Source of the DNA: Streptomyces sp. TLI_105
Lineage (GTDB): Bacteria; Actinomycetota; Actinomycetes; Streptomycetales; Streptomycetaceae
DNA length: 64,000 nt
Assembly: GCF_900105415.1 (NCBI RefSeq)
Contig: NZ_FNSM01000001.1
Coordinates: 3,696,501 to 3,760,500 of the forward strand
Direction of reading: 5' to 3'
A program made the position numbers and the translations under genes. Positions 33,625-41,760 of the stretch are shown here, one piece after another. Position 1 is the first letter of the stretch. Each line of letters starts with the position of its first letter. Under the pieces are notes generated by a model that did no database searches, had not been told where the DNA came from, and worked only from the letters and a program-made list of their open reading frames with translations.

Positions 33625-34778
33625 TGGCCGATCACAAGGTTCTCGCCGGCGCACACGTCGTGCTGCCCACCGGAACGGTCGAGAACGGACGCGTGATCGT
33701 CGACGGCGACCGCATCGCCGGCTCGGCGCCCGAGGGCGCCCCGACCGTCGACCTGACCGGCCACTGGCTCGTCCCCGGCTTCGTCGACATGCACAACCAC
33801 GGCGGCGGCGGCGCCTCCTTCACCTCCGGCACCGGCGACGAGGTCCTCAAGGGCGTCCACACCCACCGCCTGCACGGCACCACCACCGTCGTCGCCTCCT
33901 TCGTCACCGGCGAGATGGACTTCCTCGCCCGGCGCGCCGGACTGCTCTCCGAACTCGCCGAACAGGGCGACCTCGCCGGCCTCCACTTCGAAGGCCCCTT
34001 CATCTCCCCCTGCCGCAAGGGCGCCCACGACGAGACCCTGCTCCGCGACCCCGACCCGGCCGAGGTCCGCAAGCTGATCGACGCCGCCCGCGGCCGGGCC
34101 AAGATGGTCACCCTCGCCACCGAGCTGCCCGGGGGCCTCGACTCCGTACGCCTCCTCGCCGAGCACGGCGTCATCGCCGCCATCGGCCACACCGACGCCA
34201 CGTACGAGCAGACGCGGGCGGCCATCGACGCGGGCGCCACCGTCGCCACCCACCTCTACAACGCGATGCCCGCCCTCGGACACCGCGCCCCCGGCCCGAT
34301 CGCCGCCCTCCTGGAGGACGAGCGGATCACCGTCGAGCTCATCAACGACGGCACCCACCTCCACCCCGCCGCCCTGGAGCTCGCCTTCCACCACGCGGGA
34401 CCCGAACGCGTCGCCTTCATCACCGACGCCATGGACGCCGCCGGCTTCGGCGACGGCCGCTACATGCTCGGCCCGCTCGCGGTCGACGTGAAGGACAGCG
34501 TCGCCCGCCTCGTCGAGGGCGGCTCCATCGCCGGCTCCACCCTCACCCTGGACCGCGCCTTCAAGCGCGCGGCGACCATCGACGCCCTGCCGGTCGAAGC
34601 GGTCGTCCAGGCCATCTCCGCCAACCCGGCCCGCCTCCTCGGCATGTACGACCGCGTCGGCTCCCTGGAACCCGGCAAGGACGCCGACATCGTCGTCCTC
34701 GACGCCGAGTTCGAGCTCAGGGGCGTCATGCGCAAGGGCGAATGGATCGTCGACCCGACGGCGGACACAGCCGCCTGA
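33624..34778 (+). CDS. nagA: N-acetylglucosamine-6-phosphate deacetylase
   Basis: A 384-residue amidohydrolase that converts GlcNAc-6-P to GlcN-6-P, the DasR ligand. GFVDMHNHGGGGASF holds the HxH metal motif, GLHFEGPFISP the metal Glu, AIGHTDATYEQ and THLYNAMPALGHR the His residues, and FITDAMDAAG the catalytic Asp. The start is translationally coupled to nagK by a one-base overlap. It can also take the product of MurQ, so it joins cell-wall recycling with chitin use. A good terminator follows. Confidence 0.95.
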   Translation: MADHKVLAGAHVVLPTGTVENGRVIVDGDRIAGSAPEGAPTVDLTGHWLVPGFVDMHNHGGGGASFTSGTGDEVLKGVHTHRLHGTTTVVASFVTGEMDFLARRAGLLSELAEQGDLAGLHFEGPFISPCRKGAHDETLLRDPDPAEVRKLIDAARGRAKMVTLATELPGGLDSVRLLAEHGVIAAIGHTDATYEQTRAAIDAGATVATHLYNAMPALGHRAPGPIAALLEDERITVELINDGTHLHPAALELAFHHAGPERVAFITDAMDAAGFGDGRYMLGPLAVDVKDSVARLVEGGSIAGSTLTLDRAFKRAATIDALPVEAVVQAISANPARLLGMYDRVGSLEPGKDADIVVLDAEFELRGVMRKGEWIVDPTADTAA

Positions 34779-34794
34779 TCAGGTGTCACGCGCG

Positions 34795-34829
34795 AAGGCG
34801 GTCGGCCGCGGGTCTGGGCCAACCGCCTT
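34795..34829 (+). terminator. Terminator after nagA
   Basis: AAGGCGGTCGG at 34795-34805 pairs, with one mismatch, with CCAACCGCCTT at 34819-34829, followed by TTCCTTT. Confidence 0.75.
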
Positions 34830-34853
34830 TCCTTTGGCATGATCGGTGCCCGT

Positions 34854-34869
34854 CGGAACGCACGTTCCG
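34854..34869. promoter_or_regulatory. Candidate operator upstream of the PfkB kinase
   Basis: CGGAACG-CA-CGTTCCG is a perfect dyad with 7-base arms located 39 bases before the kinase start. The binding protein is not known. Confidence 0.45.
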
Positions 34870-34907
34870 CAGGACTTCACACGGAGTACGGGGGGGGCGG
34901 ACAGGTC

Positions 34908-35837
34908 GTGATCCTCACGGTCACCCTCAACACGGCACTGGACCTCACCTACCGGGTCCCCGCCCTCACCCCGCACGCCTCCCACCGGGTCACCCAGGTC
35001 ATCGAGCGGCCCGGCGGCAAGGGCCTCAACGTCGCCCGCGTCCTCGCCGCCCTCGGGTACGAGACGGTCGCCACCGGCTTCGCGGGCGGCGCCACGGGCG
35101 CGATGCTGAGGGAGCGACTCGCGGAGCACTCGACGGTCCGGGACGAACTCGTCGAGACCGCCGGCCCCACCCGCCGCACGGTCGCGGTCGTCGACACCGC
35201 GAGCGGGAACACCACCCAGCTCAACGAACCGGGCCCGACCGTCACCGCCGCCGAATGGACCGCCTTCCGCACCCGCTTCACGGCGCTCCTCGACGGAGCC
35301 CGCGCGGTCGCCCTCTGCGGCAGCCTCCCGCCGGGCATCCACGTCGGCGCGTACGCGGAACTCGTACGCCTCGCCAGGACGGTCGGCGTCCCCGTCCTCC
35401 TGGACACCAGCGGCGAACCCCTCCGGCGCGGCATCGCCGCCCGCCCCGACCTGGTCAAGCCCAACGCCGAGGAACTCGCCCAGCTGACCGGGGCCCGCGA
35501 GCCCCACCGGGCCACCCGCGACGCCCGCCGCCGGGGCGCCCGCGCGGTGGTCTCCTCGCTCGGCCCCGAGGGCGTGCTCGCCGCCACCCCCGAGGGCGTC
35601 TGGCGCGCGGCCCCGCCCGCCGCCGTGAAGGGCAACCCCACGGGCGCGGGCGACTCCGCCGTCGCCGGCCTCCTCTCGGGCCTGGTCGACGAGACCCCCT
35701 GGCCCGAACGCCTCACCCGCGCGGTCGCCCTCTCGGCGGCGACGGTGCTCTCCCCGGTGGCCGGCGAGTTCGACCCGACGGCGTACGAGGAACTGCTGAG
35801 GCGGGTGAAGGTGACGGCGCAGCCGACCCTTGCCTGA
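34908..35837 (+). CDS. 1-phosphofructokinase / hexose-phosphate kinase (PfkB family)
   Basis: A 309-residue ribokinase-fold enzyme. VTLNTALDLTYRVP and PGGKGLNVARVLAALG form the sugar site, CGSLPPGIH follows, KPNAEELAQLTG is the PfkB signature region, and KGNPTGAGDSAVAGLLSG carries the anion hole and catalytic Asp. The closest known activities are phosphorylation of fructose-1-P or tagatose-6-P. GTG 34908 is the only start that keeps the conserved ILTVTLN opening. It lies after nagA but a terminator separates them, so it is probably its own transcription unit; its link to amino-sugar use is unproven. Confidence 0.85.
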   Translation: MILTVTLNTALDLTYRVPALTPHASHRVTQVIERPGGKGLNVARVLAALGYETVATGFAGGATGAMLRERLAEHSTVRDELVETAGPTRRTVAVVDTASGNTTQLNEPGPTVTAAEWTAFRTRFTALLDGARAVALCGSLPPGIHVGAYAELVRLARTVGVPVLLDTSGEPLRRGIAARPDLVKPNAEELAQLTGAREPHRATRDARRRGARAVVSSLGPEGVLAATPEGVWRAAPPAAVKGNPTGAGDSAVAGLLSGLVDETPWPERLTRAVALSAATVLSPVAGEFDPTAYEELLRRVKVTAQPTLA

Positions 35838-35858
35838 CCACGCCGTCCTACCGGGTCC

Positions 35859-36194
35859 TCAGGCGATGCGCCCGAGCGTCACACACCTGTCGGCGACCCA
35901 GCCCTTCCTCCCCTTGTAGTTGAGGGGGGTCCAGGTGTTGTACGTCTCGGTCTCATGGGCGCACTTGTAGTAACCGCCGGTGACTCGACCCGTGCACGTG
36001 GCCGTCCAGCACGGTACGGAGCCCGAGGGGGAGATTCGGGCGAGCACGGTGGAGTCCGTCGAAGCCGACGCGCGAACGTTCCAGGAGACATTTCCGAATG
36101 CGCCTGACACGGCAGCAGACGCCGAGGGCGTCGTCGCAACAACCAAACCAGCGGCCAGCACACCGACCGACGCCATCTTTCCCAGGGCACGCAT
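35859..36194 (-). CDS. Small secreted SH3-like protein
   Basis: A 111-residue exported protein with signal peptide MRALGKMASVGVLAAGLV to PSASA. The mature part has WNVRASASTDSTVLARISPSG, the strand pattern of bacterial SH3 domains that bind cell-wall peptides, a CWTATC pair and a further Cys pair that could make two disulfides, and ends GRKGWVADRCVTLGRIA. GGGAGG is seven bases before ATG 36194. Base composition is less GC-rich than its neighbours. Probably a cell-wall-associated or signalling peptide of unknown role. Confidence 0.82.
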   Translation of the reverse strand: MRALGKMASVGVLAAGLVVATTPSASAAVSGAFGNVSWNVRASASTDSTVLARISPSGSVPCWTATCTGRVTGGYYKCAHETETYNTWTPLNYKGRKGWVADRCVTLGRIA

Positions 36195-36245
36195 CTTCAG
36201 GACCTCCCGTGTTGTCCAACCCGCCCTCATGGTCAGCAAGGGAAG

Positions 36246-36263
36246 GATCATCAGATGATGATC
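36246..36263. promoter_or_regulatory. Palindrome upstream of the SH3-like gene
   Basis: GATCATCA-GA-TGATGATC is a perfect dyad with 8-base arms, 52 bases before the SH3-like gene start, in a locally A+T-richer stretch. It could be an operator; the binding factor is unknown. Confidence 0.5.
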
Positions 36264-36327
36264 TTACTTTTGCGGGCGAACCTAAGAGATCGGACGTCAG
36301 GCCGTACGGCAGGCGGTGCGCCGGCAC

Positions 36328-37293
36328 CTACTGCCCCGGGGTCACCTCGAGCCAGTCGAGCAGCACGTTGCACTGGTTGCCGGCCTCGCACGAGATCTTG
36401 ATCTCGTTGTCGCCCTTCTGGAGGTCGACCGGCGCCCAGGTGGTCTGCCAGTTCTTCTCCAGGTTCGGGTCCGAGGAGTGGATGAAGTTCTTCAGCCCGA
36501 TCGGCAGGGAGTTCGGCTTGCCGTTCACCGTCAGGGTGGCGTTGGCATCGACCGCCGGGATGGCGTAGCGCACGGTCAGGCGGTACTTGCCCGCCGTCGG
36601 CATGTTCGCCTTCCAGGTCACCGAGGCGCCCGGCGCGTTGAAGCCCGACACGTAGGCGCCGTCGACGCCCTCGGCGCCCGGGACGGTCTTCTCCGTCGTC
36701 GCCGACCCGCCCAGCGTCAGCGTCGCCGCGTCCTGCTTCGGGAGCTCCTCCGGGGTCTTCTCGGTGCTCGGCTCCGTGCTCGGCGTCTCGGAGACCTGGG
36801 TGGGCGCGGTCGACGGCGTGCCGCCGCCGGCCTGGGAGTCCTTGTCGTTCTCCTTGCCCGAGTTCGTGATCAGGGCCGCCGCGATGCCGACGACCACGAC
36901 CGCCACGACGGCGACCGCGCCGATCAGGAGGCCCCTGGTGTTGGGGCCGCGGCCGGAGCCGCCGCCGCGCTGGGGCGGGATCGGGCGGGTCTGCGGCTGG
37001 GCGCCGTACGTCTCGGGCGCCGCGTACTGCGCCTGCGGCTGGCCGTACGGGGCCTGCTGCTGCGGCGGCACGTACGCCTGCTGCTGCTGGTGGTGGCCGT
37101 ACTGGCGCTCGCCGACCGTTCTGACCTGGTTGTACGAGGTCCGGGGCACGCCCGGCTGGGCCGGGGCGGGGCCGGGGTAGCCGTAGCCGCCGCCCTGCGG
37201 GGGCCGGGCGCCCGCTGCCTGGCCGTCCTCGTAGAGGTAGCCGAACGGATCGTCGTCCTCGGGCGTGTTCGCGCCGTCGTTTCCGGCAGCCAT
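36328..37293 (-). CDS. Membrane protein with extracellular CBM6/35-type carbohydrate-binding domain
   Basis: A 321-residue single-pass protein. Residues 1-115 are a Pro/Gln/Gly/Tyr-rich cytoplasmic tail. One hydrophobic segment (LLIGAVAVVAVVVVGIAAAL) follows, then a Thr/Ser/Pro linker. The C-terminal 125 residues form a carbohydrate-binding jelly roll: FNAPGASVTWKANMPTAGKYRLTVRYAIP, LTVNGKPNSLPIGLKNF and LQKGDNEIKISC are CBM35-like. ATG 37293 follows GGAGAGG; starts at 37302 and 37311 are in frame. It could anchor to cell-wall or exogenous polysaccharide. The gene lies just downstream of cdgB on the same strand. Confidence 0.85.
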   Translation of the reverse strand: MAAGNDGANTPEDDDPFGYLYEDGQAAGARPPQGGGYGYPGPAPAQPGVPRTSYNQVRTVGERQYGHHQQQQAYVPPQQQAPYGQPQAQYAAPETYGAQPQTRPIPPQRGGGSGRGPNTRGLLIGAVAVVAVVVVGIAAALITNSGKENDKDSQAGGGTPSTAPTQVSETPSTEPSTEKTPEELPKQDAATLTLGGSATTEKTVPGAEGVDGAYVSGFNAPGASVTWKANMPTAGKYRLTVRYAIPAVDANATLTVNGKPNSLPIGLKNFIHSSDPNLEKNWQTTWAPVDLQKGDNEIKISCEAGNQCNVLLDWLEVTPGQ

Positions 37294-37366
37294 CCGGGTC
37301 ATCCTCTCCATGCTCGCCAGCCGTCGCCGACCGGCCGAGCCTACCCCGAACGGACCAGCGCGCGGC

Positions 37367-39145
37367 TCAACCGGCCCGTCGGTGGACCTTGGCGCGGGAG
37401 CGTTTCTCCACGTACATCCGCTGGTCCGCCGAGTTCAGGACCTCTTCCACGGTCATCCCGCACTCGGCCCAACCGATGCCGAAACTCGCCCCGACACGGA
37501 CCGCCCGCCCGTCCACCCGGATCGGCGGGATGATCGCGTTGCGCAGGCGCACGGCCAGGTCGGCGGCGTCGGCGGCACCGAGGCCGTCGGCGAGGACGAC
37601 GAACTCGTCACCGCCGAGCCGGGCGACGGTGTCGCCGTCCCGCACGCCGGTGGTGAGCCGGCGCGCGACCTCGATGAGGACGGCGTCGCCGGTGTGGTGC
37701 CCGAAGCGGTCGTTGATCGACTTGAAGCCGTCGAGGTCGCAGAAGAGGACCGCGAGCCCCTTGGTCCCGTCGTCGGTCTCGCCGCCCGTGGGCGCGACGA
37801 TGTGGACGTGGTGGTCGTACGGCCCCGATCCGCCCGCCGGCTCGAAACCGAAGCCGTGCTCGTGCTCGTGCTCGTACGGCTGCGGCTCGTGGCCGGAGTC
37901 GTACGAGGGGTCGTGGGAGGGCTCGTACGCGGGCTCGTAGCCGCCGCCCTCGTGCCCCGTCCCGTAGCCGCCGTCCCGCCGCGAGTCGTACCCGCCGCCG
38001 TACGCCGCCTCGCCCCCCGGCGCCGACGGGCGCTCGCAGAGCCGGGCGGAGAGCCGGGAGCGCAGCTCGGCGCTGTTGGGGAGGCCGGTGAGGGCGTCGT
38101 GCGAGGCGCGGTGGGCGAGCTGGAGCTCGTGCCGCTTGCGCTCCTCGATGTCCTCGACGTGGGTGAGGAGGAAGCGGGGGCCGTCGGCGGTGTCGGCGAC
38201 CACCGAGTTCCGCAGGGAGACCCAGACGTAGGTGCCGTCCCGCCGCCCGAGCCGCAGCTCGGCCCGGCCGCCCTCGGCGGAGGTGCGGAGCAGCGTCCCG
38301 ATGTCCTCGGGGTGGACGAGGTCGGCGAAGGAGTAGCGCCGCATGACGGAGGCGGGCCGGCCGAGGAGCCGGCACAGGGCGTCGTTGGTGCGGAGGAGCC
38401 GGCCGTGCTGGTCGCCGCCCATCTCGGCGATGGCCATGCCGGAGGGGGCGTACTCGAAGGCCTGCCGGAAGGACTCCTCGCTGGCCCGCAGGGCCTGCTG
38501 CTCGCGCTCCAGGCGGACCAGGGCGCGCTGCATGTTGGAGCGGAGGCGTGCGTTGCTGATGGCGATCGCCGACTGCGAGGCGTACATCTGGAGCGCTTCC
38601 TGGCCCCAGGGGCCGGGGTGCCGGCCGTTGCGCGGGCGGTCGACGGATATGACGCCGAGGAGCTCACGGCCGGAGCCGGACGGGGCGCCCCCCGTGCGGG
38701 CGGAGCCGAGCGTGGGGGCGTACATCGGGGCGTAGAGCCGGTCGTGCGGGTGCCACTCGTCCTCGAAGCGGGGCGCGGGGCCGTCGGTGTGCCACTGGGG
38801 GACGTCGTCCTCCATGAGGACCCAGCCCTCGGTGTGCGGGATGAACCGCAGGTCGCCCCAGGCGACGCCCATGGAGAGGCGGCGGTCCCAGGAGGAGCGG
38901 GAGCCGACGCGGCCGGTGATCAGGGCCTCGGCGGCGGAGCTTCCGGCGAAGGCGGCGACGACGAGGTCACCGTCGGGGCGGACGAGGTTGACGCAGGCCA
39001 GCTCGTAGTTGAGACCGGCGACCACACCGTCGGCGACGGTCTGCAGGGTGTCCGCCAGGCTCCGGGCAGTGTTGAGGTCCGCCACGACCTGATGCAGCTG
39101 CCGCAGGGTCGAGAGACGGACGTAAGGCTCCGACTCGGTCTCCAT
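37367..39145 (-). CDS. cdgB: Diguanylate cyclase CdgB (GAF-PAS-GGDEF)
   Basis: A 592-residue c-di-GMP synthase. The opening METESEPYVRLSTLRQLHQ and domain order match S. coelicolor CdgB, a BldD target that controls development. GAF spans about 25-210, PAS/PAC 245-355, and GGDEF 360-590 with active site RLGGDEFVVL (about 511-515) and inhibitory RxxD (RDGD) five residues before it, so it should be active and product-inhibited. Between LTGLPN and FCDLDGFKSI sits a 94-residue low-complexity insert (about 370-463) rich in Gly, Tyr, Glu-Pro and Glu-His. ATG 39145 has GGGGAG upstream. A perfect dyad lies 127 bases upstream. Confidence 0.93.
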   Translation of the reverse strand: METESEPYVRLSTLRQLHQVVADLNTARSLADTLQTVADGVVAGLNYELACVNLVRPDGDLVVAAFAGSSAAEALITGRVGSRSSWDRRLSMGVAWGDLRFIPHTEGWVLMEDDVPQWHTDGPAPRFEDEWHPHDRLYAPMYAPTLGSARTGGAPSGSGRELLGVISVDRPRNGRHPGPWGQEALQMYASQSAIAISNARLRSNMQRALVRLEREQQALRASEESFRQAFEYAPSGMAIAEMGGDQHGRLLRTNDALCRLLGRPASVMRRYSFADLVHPEDIGTLLRTSAEGGRAELRLGRRDGTYVWVSLRNSVVADTADGPRFLLTHVEDIEERKRHELQLAHRASHDALTGLPNSAELRSRLSARLCERPSAPGGEAAYGGGYDSRRDGGYGTGHEGGGYEPAYEPSHDPSYDSGHEPQPYEHEHEHGFGFEPAGGSGPYDHHVHIVAPTGGETDDGTKGLAVLFCDLDGFKSINDRFGHHTGDAVLIEVARRLTTGVRDGDTVARLGGDEFVVLADGLGAADAADLAVRLRNAIIPPIRVDGRAVRVGASFGIGWAECGMTVEEVLNSADQRMYVEKRSRAKVHRRAG

Positions 39146-39270
39146 CGCTCGCTCTCCCCGAGACCTCGACAGCAACTCCAGGGTTCTCATCGGCTTCGTA
39201 CTGCACTGTCACCGCCACTGAATCACAGCGAGCTGCGCACCCGGTACACAGGGTCAGCAATTACTGCCCT

Positions 39271-39288
39271 CTGTGACTCAAGTCACAG
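39271..39288. promoter_or_regulatory. Palindrome between cdgB and the flavin reductase gene (possible BldD-type site)
   Basis: CTGTGACT-CA-AGTCACAG is a perfect 18-base dyad. Its TGAC...GTCA core resembles BldD boxes, although the usual spacing between half-sites is one base longer. cdgB is a known BldD target in S. coelicolor. Confidence 0.55.
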
Positions 39289-39405
39289 CACCTCGTGGCG
39301 GGCCCTCCCGTCTGCGGCATATGCCAGGACCTAGGTCCGGCGCCCGTGCCCGGCTGGTCCCCCCGCCCGATGCGGGACGCGGAGGCCTGGAGCTAGCGTG
39401 CGAGG

Positions 39406-39969
39406 GTGCTGCAGAAGACCCCCACCTCACCCCCCGTGTCCGATCTGGCCATCCCTCATGCTGAGGGGGTGAGCAACGACGAGTTCCGGGCGGCGATGGC
39501 CCGCCTCGCGGCGGGCGTGGTCCTGGTGACCGCCCACGACCCCGACGACGGCCCGCGCGGCGAGGACGTCGGCATGACGGCCACCGCCTTCATGTCGGTC
39601 TCCCTCGACCCGCCCCTGGTCCTCGTCAGCCTCCGCAACGGCTCCCGCATGGACGACCTGCTCGCCGACGTCCCGGTCTGGGCGGTGTCGATCCTCGCCG
39701 AGGACCAGCGGCACGTCGCCGGGCGCTTCGCCATGAAGAACCGGGTCAGCGACCGGCTCCTCTTCGCCGACCTGCCGTACACGCGCGGCGAGGAGAGCGG
39801 CGCCCCGCTCCTGGGCGGCGCGCTGTCGGTCCTGGAGTGCCGCACGGAGAACCGCGTCGTGGCCGGCGACCACACGCTGGTGGTGGGCCGCGTCCTGACG
39901 GTCGGCCTGCCCTCGGAGGGCGGCGGGCCGCTGACGTACTACCAGGGGAAGTACCGCCGACTGGGCTGA
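39406..39969 (+). CDS. Flavin reductase domain protein
   Basis: A 187-residue FMN-binding split-barrel protein. FRAAMARLAAGVVLVTAHDP, GMTATAFMSVSLDPPLVLVSLRNGSRM and FAMKNRVSDRLLFADLPY are the signatures of NAD(P)H:flavin oxidoreductases that feed FMNH2 to two-component monooxygenases. TAGCGT ten bases before GTG 39406 looks like a -10 box, so the mRNA may be leaderless. The cognate oxygenase is not evident nearby. The stop is six bases from the end of the convergent arfB-like gene. Confidence 0.9.
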   Translation: MLQKTPTSPPVSDLAIPHAEGVSNDEFRAAMARLAAGVVLVTAHDPDDGPRGEDVGMTATAFMSVSLDPPLVLVSLRNGSRMDDLLADVPVWAVSILAEDQRHVAGRFAMKNRVSDRLLFADLPYTRGEESGAPLLGGALSVLECRTENRVVAGDHTLVVGRVLTVGLPSEGGGPLTYYQGKYRRLG

Positions 39970-39975
39970 CCCGCG

Positions 39976-40413
39976 TCAGCTCCAGTCGCGGGACTGGCGG
40001 GTGCGCTTGGTCTCCGAGCGCTGCTTCTTCTCGCGCAGTCGCCGCTCGTTGATCCCGCGCGGGATCTTCGTCGGCCGACGGGGCTTCGGCGGCGGGGCCG
40101 TCGCCTCGGCGAGGAGCGCGGCCAGGCGGACCGCCGCCGTCTCGCGGTTGCGCCACTGGGAGCGGTGCTCCGAGGCGCGGACCGTCACGACGCCGCCCAC
40201 CAGGCGGGAGGCGAGCCGCTCCAGGGCGCGGGCCTTCCACACCTCGGGGAGCGCGTCGGTGGCCGCGAGGTCGAAACGGAGCTCCACCTGCGAGTCGCTG
40301 GTGTTCACGTGCTGCCCGCCCGGCCCCGACGACCGCGAGAAACGCCACTGGAGCTCGGCCTCGGGCAGCGAGACGGAGCCGCGGATGGGATACGGACCGG
40401 ACATGCCCCCCAT
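39976..40413 (-). CDS. arfB: Alternative ribosome-rescue factor ArfB (peptidyl-tRNA hydrolase)
   Basis: A 145-residue class-I release-factor-like protein. [19 protein letters not shown] contains the catalytic GGQ that hydrolyses peptidyl-tRNA on stalled ribosomes, and the basic tail ([22 protein letters not shown]) is the part that enters the empty mRNA channel in ArfB/YaeJ. There are two possible ATG starts nine bases apart (40413 and 40404). Length is usual for the family. Confidence 0.93.
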   Translation of the reverse strand: MGGMSGPYPIRGSVSLPEAELQWRFSRSSGPGGQHVNTSDSQVELRFDLAATDALPEVWKARALERLASRLVGGVVTVRASEHRSQWRNRETAAVRLAALLAEATAPPPKPRRPTKIPRGINERRLREKKQRSETKRTRQSRDWS

Positions 40414-40554
40414 GTTCCCCGGAGGGGCGGGTACGAGTCATCCTGTTTTCGCGCGGACCGCCCCACGGGGCACGCGCGCGTGGAGACGGCGGGAACCGTC
40501 GGCGGCCGAACCGCGTTTCTCCAGGCGACGACAGAACGACGAAAGGGACTTTCC

Positions 40555-41130
40555 ATGGCTGTGAGCCTGTCCAAGGGCGGCAACGTCTCCCTGACCAAGG
40601 AGGCCCCGGGCCTCACCGCCGTCACCGTGGGCCTCGGCTGGGACGTCCGCACCACCACCGGCACCGACTTCGACCTGGACGCCTCCGCGATCGGCGTGGA
40701 CGCCGCCGGACGGGTCGCCTCGGACGCCCACTTCGTCTTCTTCAACAACAAGTCGACGCCGGACCAGACCATCGTGCACACCGGTGACAACCGCACCGGC
40801 GAGGGCGGCGGCGACGACGAGCAGATCAACGTCAACCTCGCGGCCCTCCCGGCCAACGTCGACAAGATCGTCTTCCCGGTCTCCATCTACGACGCGGTGT
40901 CCCGCTCGCAGAACTTCGGCCAGGTGCGCAACGCGTACATCCGCATCGTGAACCAGGCCGGCGGCACCGAGATCGCCCGCTACGACCTCTCCGAGGACGC
41001 CGCCGTCGAGACGGCCATGATCTTCGGCGAGCTGTACCGCAACGGCGCCGAGTGGAAGTTCCGCGCCGTCGGCCAGGGCTACGCCTCGGGCCTGGAGGGC
41101 ATCGCCCGCGACTTCGGCGTCAACCTCTGA
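40555..41130 (+). CDS. TerD family protein
   Basis: A 191-residue calcium-binding stress protein. [69 protein letters not shown] and [20 protein letters not shown] are the canonical TerD order with the Asp residues that bind calcium. GAAAGGGAC lies ahead of the ATG. TerD proteins affect tellurite and stress responses and differentiation in Streptomyces. The gene is single here, but a related TerD domain is fused to a nuclease at 58.1 kb. Confidence 0.95.
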   Translation: MAVSLSKGGNVSLTKEAPGLTAVTVGLGWDVRTTTGTDFDLDASAIGVDAAGRVASDAHFVFFNNKSTPDQTIVHTGDNRTGEGGGDDEQINVNLAALPANVDKIVFPVSIYDAVSRSQNFGQVRNAYIRIVNQAGGTEIARYDLSEDAAVETAMIFGELYRNGAEWKFRAVGQGYASGLEGIARDFGVNL

Positions 41131-41159
41131 GACGTCTGACGGACCGGCACGCACCAGGT

Positions 41160-41186
41160 GGGCCCCGGCGGAACGCGCCGGGGCCC
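41160..41186 (+). terminator. Terminator after the TerD gene
   Basis: A perfect 11-base stem, GGGCCCCGGCG/CGCCGGGGCCC with loop GAACG, 30 bases past the TerD stop and just before the next promoter. Confidence 0.78.
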
Positions 41187-41198
41187 TACCCTTTCCGC

Positions 41199-41714
41199 GT
41201 GATCGTCGAAGCACTCCCGCGCACGGAAGCGCACGCCCTCCCCGGGCCGCTGCTCACCGAACTCACCGCGCTGTACGCGTCGAACCAGGAGTTCCAGCAG
41301 CTCAGCGGTGACTTCCCCGACCCGGACGACATCCGGCCCGAGCAGGTCGCCGCCGCCCTCGCCGACGAGCTCTCGCAGCCGACGGCCGAGGTGCTCCTCG
41401 CCCGCGCCGAGGGCCGACTCGTCGCCGTCGCGGTCACGCTCGGCCGCCACCCCGACCCGCTCCAGACCGACCCGTGGCTCGGCCTGCTGATGGTCCACGC
41501 CGACGCGCGGCGCGCCGGGTACGGCCGTCGGCTCGCCGCGTACATCGAGACCGGCTTCCGCGCCGAGGGCCGCACCGGGCTGCGCCTCGCCGTCCTGGAG
41601 AACAACCCGAAGGCGCTGGCCTTCTGGACCGCGCTGGGCTACGAGGAGACGGCCCGCCGCCCGGACCTCGCCCACGGCCGCCCGTGCGTCGTGATGCGGA
41701 AGTCCCTGGTCTAG
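41199..41714 (+). CDS. GNAT family N-acetyltransferase
   Basis: A 171-residue acetyltransferase. The acetyl-CoA loop is VHADARRAGYGRRLAAYIE and the final strand and helix NNPKALAFWTALGYEE are typical of GNAT fold proteins. The acceptor is unknown. GTG 41199 stands seven bases after TACCCT (41187-41192), which in turn follows the TerD terminator directly, so it is probably transcribed separately as a leaderless mRNA. Confidence 0.88.
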   Translation: MIVEALPRTEAHALPGPLLTELTALYASNQEFQQLSGDFPDPDDIRPEQVAAALADELSQPTAEVLLARAEGRLVAVAVTLGRHPDPLQTDPWLGLLMVHADARRAGYGRRLAAYIETGFRAEGRTGLRLAVLENNPKALAFWTALGYEETARRPDLAHGRPCVVMRKSLV

Positions 41715-41760
41715 GGCGCGTCCGGAAAGTCCCGGCTGGCTCTGCTTTCCGGACGCCCTT
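41713..41760. terminator. Bidirectional terminator
   Basis: GTCCGGAAAG at 41720-41729 pairs with CTTTCCGGAC at 41745-41754, with GGGC/GCCC outside, between the convergent GNAT and M1 peptidase genes. Confidence 0.78.
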
